Assembly (NCBI RefSeq): GCF_028689785.1
Contig: NZ_JAQVCN010000031.1
Location: 1 to 52,997, forward strand
DNA: 52,997 nt
Reading direction: 5' to 3'
Source: Zoogloea sp.
GTDB taxonomy: Bacteria; Pseudomonadota; Gammaproteobacteria; Burkholderiales; Rhodocyclaceae
Shown here piece by piece: positions 48,734 through 52,997 of this stretch (positions are counted from its first letter, which is position 1; every line of letters starts with the position of its first letter). The notes beneath the pieces were generated by a model. That model saw only the letters and a program-made list of their open reading frames with translations, was not told where the DNA came from and did no database searches. The position numbers and the translations under genes were made by a program.

Positions 48734-49954
48734 TCAGATGCGCGTCTTCTGCGCACGGGGCTCGGCCACGGCGCCGGCCGTGGCCAGGGGAGCGCTGCCC
48801 TCCATGGCCACCGGGTGCGGTGTCACCGGGTCGCCGGGGCGGACCCGCTGCAGGCCATTGACCACGATGCGCTCGCCCGGCTTGAGCCCCTCCTCGACGA
48901 TGCGCAGGCCGTCCTGCAGCTTGCCCAGCTGCACTTCCCGGTAGGCGGTGCGGTTGCCTTCGCCCACCACCAGGACAAAGCGCTTGGCCTGGTCGGTGCC
49001 CACGGCCCGGTCGTCGATCAGCAGGGCCTCCCGGGGGGCCGCGCTGCCCAGCTGGATGCGGGCGTACAGGCCCGGCAGCAGCTGGCCGTCGGGGTTGCTG
49101 AAGACGGCCCGGACGCGGATCGTGCCCGAGCGGGTGTCGAGGCGGTTGTCCACCGAGTGGATGTGGCCGCTGAAGGGGTGGCCCTCGCCATCGGCCAGGC
49201 CGAGCTTCACCGGCAGGCGGGCGCCGCCGTCCCGGGCCAGGCTGATGGAGCGGAGGTAGGTCTGCTCATCCACATCAAAGGCGGCGTAGATACGGTCGGA
49301 CGACACCAGGGTGGTCAGGGCTGGCCCGCTGCCGGGGCTCACCAGGTTGCCCACGGTGACTTCGGCCCGGGACATGCGGCCGTCGATGGGCGCCTTGATG
49401 GTGGTGTATTCCAGGTTGAGGAGGGCGATGCGCAGGGCGGCACGGGCAGCCTGCAGGTTGGCGGCGGCGTCCCGGGCGCCGTTCTGCTTCTCTTCCAGGT
49501 CGCGGCGCGACACGGCGTTGTCGGCAATCAGGCGCTCGGAGCGGGCCAGGTCGGAGGTGGTGTAGGCCACCCGGGATTCGGACGCGGTGAGCTGGGCCTC
49601 GGCCCGGGCCACCTCTGCGGCGAAGGGGCGCGGATCGATGGTGAATAGCACCTCACCCTTGCGCACCACGGCGCCGTCCTTGAAGTGCACCTGGGTCAGG
49701 AGGCCGGCGACCTGGGGGCGCAGCTCGACCCGGTCCACGGCCTCGAGCCGGCCCGAGAACGCGTGCTGTTCGGTGATGCTGCGGTGGATGACCTCGGCGG
49801 TGTCCACGACGGCGGCCTGGGGAGCGGCGGCGGGCTCGTCACGGGTGGCGTGGGCGGCGATGCCGATGCCTGCCAGCGCAAATCCGGCGAGGGCGGCGCC
49901 AATCACGGCACGGCGACGGCGGAGGGCTGCGGGGGGGAATGTGGTGTTGGGCAT
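48734..49954 (-). CDS. RND efflux periplasmic adaptor (MexE-like)
   Basis: Membrane-fusion protein of 406 residues linking the RND pump to the outer-membrane channel. An N-terminal membrane anchor (AVIGAALAGFALAGIGIAA) precedes the biotinyl-lipoyl half-motif (SGRLEAVDRVELRPQVAG), an alpha-hairpin, and the second half-motif (TTIKAPIDGRMSRAEVTVGN). The beta-barrel and membrane-proximal domains end near PVAMEGS. It is the first gene of the pump operon and divergent from a LysR gene. Confidence 0.93.
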   Translation of the reverse strand: MPNTTFPPAALRRRRAVIGAALAGFALAGIGIAAHATRDEPAAAPQAAVVDTAEVIHRSITEQHAFSGRLEAVDRVELRPQVAGLLTQVHFKDGAVVRKGEVLFTIDPRPFAAEVARAEAQLTASESRVAYTTSDLARSERLIADNAVSRRDLEEKQNGARDAAANLQAARAALRIALLNLEYTTIKAPIDGRMSRAEVTVGNLVSPGSGPALTTLVSSDRIYAAFDVDEQTYLRSISLARDGGARLPVKLGLADGEGHPFSGHIHSVDNRLDTRSGTIRVRAVFSNPDGQLLPGLYARIQLGSAAPREALLIDDRAVGTDQAKRFVLVVGEGNRTAYREVQLGKLQDGLRIVEEGLKPGERIVVNGLQRVRPGDPVTPHPVAMEGSAPLATAGAVAEPRAQKTRI

Positions 49955-50040
49955 GCTGTCCTCTCTGATATCGGAAGCGAGGGGTAGGTAGGGATGGGAT
50001 CATTCTTATTGTTTTGTTGGGCTGGATAAATATTAAAAAT

Positions 50041-50078
50041 TTGACTTCACTATTCGATAGTGACTAATAATTAAGTCA
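50041..50078. promoter_or_regulatory. Palindrome and promoter between the efflux operon and its LysR regulator
   Basis: CACTAT-TCG-ATAGTG (50048-50062) is a perfect inverted repeat. On the plus strand it lies between TTGACT (50041-50046) and TAATAA (50065-50070), an 18-nt spaced promoter for the LysR gene. An outer TGACTT/AAGTCA pair (50042-50047, 50073-50078) surrounds it. It is a likely autoregulatory and pump-control operator. Confidence 0.55.
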
Positions 50079-50115
50079 TGGTCACCGCCGGAGACCGAAA
50101 GCAGGAGCACAGCGA

Positions 50116-51132
50116 ATGGACAGATTTCAGGCGATGCGGGTGTTCATGGGAGTGGTCGAGGCCAACAGCTTCACCCGCGCGGCCGACAACCTGAGCATGC
50201 CCAGGGCCACGGTGACGACCACCGTCCAGGCTCTGGAGAATCTGCTCAAGGTGCGCCTGCTCAACCGCACCACGCGCAGCGTCAGCCTGACCCCCGACGG
50301 CGCGGCCTACTACGAGCGCTGTGTGCGCATCATGAAAGAGCTCGAAGAGATGGAGACCGCCTTCCAGGACGCTGCGCGACGCCCCCAGGGGCGGCTGCGG
50401 GTGGATGTGGTCGGACCCATCGGCCGGCGCATCCTGATCCCGCGCCTGTGCCAGTTTCGCGAGCGCTACCCTGACGTGGAGCTGGTGATCGGCATTGGCG
50501 ACCGGCCGGTGGATCTGGTGCAGGAGGCGGTGGATTGCGTGATCCGGGCCGGCGAGCTGGCGGATTCATCCCTGGTGGCGCGGCGCATCGGCAGCCTGAG
50601 CTTCGTCACCTGCGGCGCCCCGTCCTACCTGGAGCGCTACGGGGAACCCCGCACCCTGGAAGAGCTGGCGCAGCACCACGCGGTGCATTTTTTTTCCAGC
50701 GTCACGGGGCGCAACTTTGACTGGGACTTCGTGGTGGACGGGGTCAGCACCCCGGTGCGCATGCAGGGGCAGGTGGCGGTGAACGACGCCGATGCCTACA
50801 ACGCCTGCGGCCTGCAGGGCCTGGGGCTGATCCAGCCGGCCCGCTTTATGGCCTTGCCGCACCTCGAAAACGGCGAGCTGAAGGAGATCCTGCCCGCCTG
50901 GAAACCGCCCCCGCTGCCCATGTCGGTGCTCTATCCCCAGAACCGCCACCTGTCCCCCAAGGTGCGGGCCTTTGCCGACTGGGTGGCCGAGCTGTTCAGC
51001 CAGTGCCCGCTGCTTAATGGCAGCGACGGCGAGGGCTTCACGGCGGGGGAGTGCCGCTACCCGGAGCGCCCGGCCACCTACACCGTGCGCGAGATGCTGG
51101 AGCAGGAGAACCAGCTGGCGGGGCTGAGCTAA
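50116..51132 (+). CDS. LysR-family regulator of the RND operon
   Basis: A 338-residue regulator. The N-terminal helix-turn-helix is FMGVVEANSFTRAADNLSMPRATVTTTVQALE; the effector domain begins near residue 90 with GRLRVDVVGPIGRRILIPRL. The C terminus carries about 35 extra residues (from PLLNGSDGEGF) beyond the usual 300. It is divergent from mexE-like by 161 nt, matching MexT-type control; whether it activates or represses cannot be read from the sequence. Confidence 0.9.
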   Translation: MDRFQAMRVFMGVVEANSFTRAADNLSMPRATVTTTVQALENLLKVRLLNRTTRSVSLTPDGAAYYERCVRIMKELEEMETAFQDAARRPQGRLRVDVVGPIGRRILIPRLCQFRERYPDVELVIGIGDRPVDLVQEAVDCVIRAGELADSSLVARRIGSLSFVTCGAPSYLERYGEPRTLEELAQHHAVHFFSSVTGRNFDWDFVVDGVSTPVRMQGQVAVNDADAYNACGLQGLGLIQPARFMALPHLENGELKEILPAWKPPPLPMSVLYPQNRHLSPKVRAFADWVAELFSQCPLLNGSDGEGFTAGECRYPERPATYTVREMLEQENQLAGLS

Positions 51133-51207
51133 TTCGGGTTGAGTGGATGGTAAACTTGGCCAAACTTTGGAAGACTTCACGGTGCGATACCAAGCGAGCC
51201 GCCTGAC

Positions 51208-51408
51208 ATGAACCAAGCCGATAGCGAAATTCTCACGCTGGATGAAGTGGCGGTCTACCTCAAGGCAGGGAAGAAGACCGTCTACCGGCTGGCCCAGCAG
51301 GGGGAGATACCGGGGTTCAAGCTGGGCGGAACCTGGCGGTTTCGTCGCAACGAGTTGGATCGCTGGATTGCCGCGCAGATAGCCGAGAAGACGCAGGACA
51401 AGACATGA
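51208..51408 (+). CDS. Excisionase-family helix-turn-helix protein
   Basis: A 66-residue DNA-binding protein of the MerR-like excisionase type. The block ILTLDEVAVYLKAGKKTVYRLAQQGEIPGFKLGGTWRF is the complete domain, and the tail (RNELDRWIAAQIAEKT) closes the helix. Small proteins like this often sit immediately upstream of restriction-modification genes and may control them. The next gene, 61 nt downstream, is a DNA methyltransferase. Confidence 0.85.
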   Translation: MNQADSEILTLDEVAVYLKAGKKTVYRLAQQGEIPGFKLGGTWRFRRNELDRWIAAQIAEKTQDKT

Positions 51409-51469
51409 GCAGCACCCCGCAAAACAACAGTAGTCAGGCGGCCTCGCCCAGAGGGAGGGCTGCACGCCC

Positions 51470-52903
51470 ATGAACGCCGTAGAAATCGAACAGGCCATCA
51501 CAGACCTCGCGGAGCAGCCCTTCGACCCTGCAGAGTTTCCCTATGCCTTCCTTGAGGCTTTCGGCAACAAGGCGACGACCCTCAAGCGCCTGCGCGCAGG
51601 GGCATCGAACAAGTCCGACCTCGGCGGTGTTCTCCAGACCAGCAACATCCACATTCTGAGTTGCGATGCTGGGCGGGTGACGCAAATGCTGGCCGCCCTC
51701 AAGGCCAGCCCGGCCACGGCCAAGGCCAAGGCCAAGTTCATCCTTGCCACGGACGGCGCGGACTTCGAGGCCGAAGACCTGGCCAGCGGCGAGACCGTCG
51801 CCTGCGCCTTCAAGGACTTCCCGGATCACTTCGGCTTCTTCCTGCCGCTGGCGGGCATCAGCACCGTTCGCCAGATCAGTGAAAACGCCTTCGACATCCG
51901 GGCCACCAGCCGCCTGAACCGGCTGTACGTCGAACTGCTGAAAGACAACCCCGCCTGGGGCACGGCGGAGCGGCGCCACGACGTGAACAAGCTCATGGCG
52001 CGGCTGATCTTCTGCTTCTTTGCCGAGGACACCGATATCTTCGGCGGCAGGGGCAAGTTCACCGAGACCGTCGCGCGGATGAGCGCGGGGGATTCGACCA
52101 ATACGCACGAGGTCATCGCCACGCTGTTCCGCGCCATGAACACCAAGCGTGAGAACCGGGCGGCCGCCGGGCTTCCCCGGTGGGCCAATATCGACGACTT
52201 CCCTTACGTTAATGGCCAGTTGTTCTCCGGCAGCGACGAAGTGCCGCGATTCAGCAAGATCGCCCGCTCCTACCTGCTGCACGTCGGCGGGCTGGACTGG
52301 ACGAAGATTAACCCCGACATCTTCGGCTCGATGATCCAGGCCGTCGCCGAGGACGAGGAGCGCGGCGAGCTGGGGATGCACTACACCAGCGTCCCCAACA
52401 TCCTGAAGGTGCTGAACCCGCTGTTCCTCGACGACCTTCGGGAGAAACTGGAGGAAGCGGGCGATAACGCCCGCATGTTGCTCAACCTGCGCAAGCGCAT
52501 GGCGAGGATCAGGGTTTTCGACCCGGCCTGCGGTTCGGGCAATTTCCTGGTCATCGCCTACAAGGAAATGCGCGCCATCGAGGCCGAGATCAACCGTCGG
52601 CGCGGTGAGCCGGATCGTGCCTCAGAAATTCCGCTCACCAATTTTCGCGGGATCGAACTGCGCGACTTTCCGGCGGAGATCGCCCGCCTTGCGCTGGTCA
52701 TTGCCGAGTATCAGTGCGACGTGCTTTATCGGGGGCAGAAGCTGGCACTGGCTGAATTCCTGCCATTGCGCAACGAGAACTGGATCACGTGTCACAACGC
52801 ACTGCGGATCGACTGGTTGAGCGTGTGCCCGCCGACCGGTACCGGCGTGAAACTCCAGGCCGACGACCTTTGGGCACCTCGAATAACCCGAGGTTTTCAA
52901 TGA
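51470..52903 (+). pseudogene. DNA methyltransferase of a type IIG-like restriction system, truncated
   Basis: The N-terminal part (477 residues in frame) of a large class I SAM-dependent DNA methyltransferase, probably a fused restriction-methylation enzyme. It has RLIFCFFAEDTDIFG near residue 185 and the SAM motif FDPACGSGNFLVIAYKEMRA near residue 350. Later blocks include FRGIELRDFPAEIARLALVIAEYQ. Relatives run to roughly 900 residues and should have an NPPY-type catalytic motif soon after this point. Here the conserved sequence stops at LQADDL and the frame ends 10 codons later in unrelated sequence. The catalytic motif and target-recognition domain are missing, so the gene is probably interrupted by an insertion that begins near 52871. 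Confidence 0.75.
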
Positions 52904-52997
52904 ATTCCGCCGCGCAACGATGATCGCGACCCAATTCGATTCAATTTCGCTGAGCAAACGCCGCCTTTCCCTGCGGTGTAGCCCCGTTTTTGCCTCG
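52871..52997. mobile_element. Possible insertion-sequence end (cut by window edge)
   Basis: Sequence character changes at about 52871, inside the methyltransferase gene. The new stretch begins GGGCACCTCGAATAACCCGA, contains a small hairpin CCTCG/CGAGG followed by TTTT (52877-52897), and has an ORF opening with ATG at 52919 that is still open at the window end. The position and sequence resemble a transposon terminal repeat, but no transposase motif can be seen, so this is inference. Confidence 0.35.

Noticed and set aside
45070-48861. A 1263-residue open frame on the plus strand
   Set aside because: It lies antisense to the RND pump gene; the product is His/Gly/Gln-rich with no family pattern, as expected from the complement of a high-GC gene.
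1-52997. CRISPR arrays, tRNA and rRNA genes, prophage genes
   Set aside because: No regularly spaced repeats, no cloverleaf-like conserved arms and no phage structural genes were seen in reading the window.

Overview
The window reads as the chromosome of a high-GC betaproteobacterium, most likely of the Rhodocyclales (Azospira/Dechloromonas-like; inference). The evidence is the gene content: cbb3 oxidase ccoNOQP-GH under FNR-like sites, a class I PHA synthase, an aap-type amino-acid transporter, and codon usage dominated by G/C in third positions. There are no rRNA or tRNA genes, no CRISPR array, and only one hint of a mobile element, at the extreme right end.

Layout. (1) 1-7335, minus strand: a cobalamin riboswitch and promoter drive cbiM-cobM-cbiX-cbiC-cbiD-cobL-cobI-cbiG. 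The genes are packed with 4-nt overlaps, and cbiG runs off the left edge. CbiX, CbiD and CbiG mark the early-cobalt-insertion (oxygen-independent) route. (2) 7368-12913, minus: a second, near-identical promoter and cobalamin riboswitch drive a secreted, membrane-anchored CobN-like chelatase, a TolQ/ExbB-like channel and a DUF2149 protein. (3) 13.0-17.3 kb: a protein of unknown function, an FAD-dependent oxidoreductase, an HPF/RaiA-type protein and a divergent NhaR-like regulator. (4) 17.3-26.6 kb, minus: a Tim44-domain protein, then an iron/haem locus. A Fur box and promoter drive a haem-type TonB receptor, a second CobN-like chelatase, a second ExbB-like channel, a second DUF2149 protein and a ChaN-like protein. 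(5) 26.6-27.75 kb, plus: divergent from the Fur box, a 24-residue peptide, a cyanobacterial/plastid-type ribosomal protein S4 paralogue and a coupled 99-residue protein, closed by a terminator. (6) 28.0-34.3 kb, plus: ccoN, ccoO (with an unusual C-terminal OmpA-like domain), ccoQ, ccoP, ccoG, ccoH and two small membrane proteins. (7) 34.3-41 kb: universal stress protein, phaC, a DNA glycosylase, an HD-GYP response regulator, pirin, azoR and its divergent LysR regulator. (8) 40.9-50 kb, minus: an aap-type amino-acid transporter without ATPase, then a MexEF-OprN-like RND pump with a divergent LysR gene. (9) 51.2-53 kb: an excisionase-like protein and a truncated DNA methyltransferase.

How it works together. 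The most interesting system is the pair of CobN / ExbB-like / DUF2149 modules. Both CobN proteins have an N-terminal signal sequence and a C-terminal membrane anchor, so they should sit in the periplasm. There, the ATP-driven CobST partners of classical cobaltochelatase could not work. Both DUF2149 proteins carry an ExbD-like membrane segment with an aspartate. I infer two proton-motive-force-powered periplasmic metal-tetrapyrrole chelatases. One is controlled by B12 and sits beside the cobalt importer and corrin genes. The other is controlled by iron and sits with a haem receptor and ChaN, resembling the HmuR/HmuS systems of Bacteroidota.
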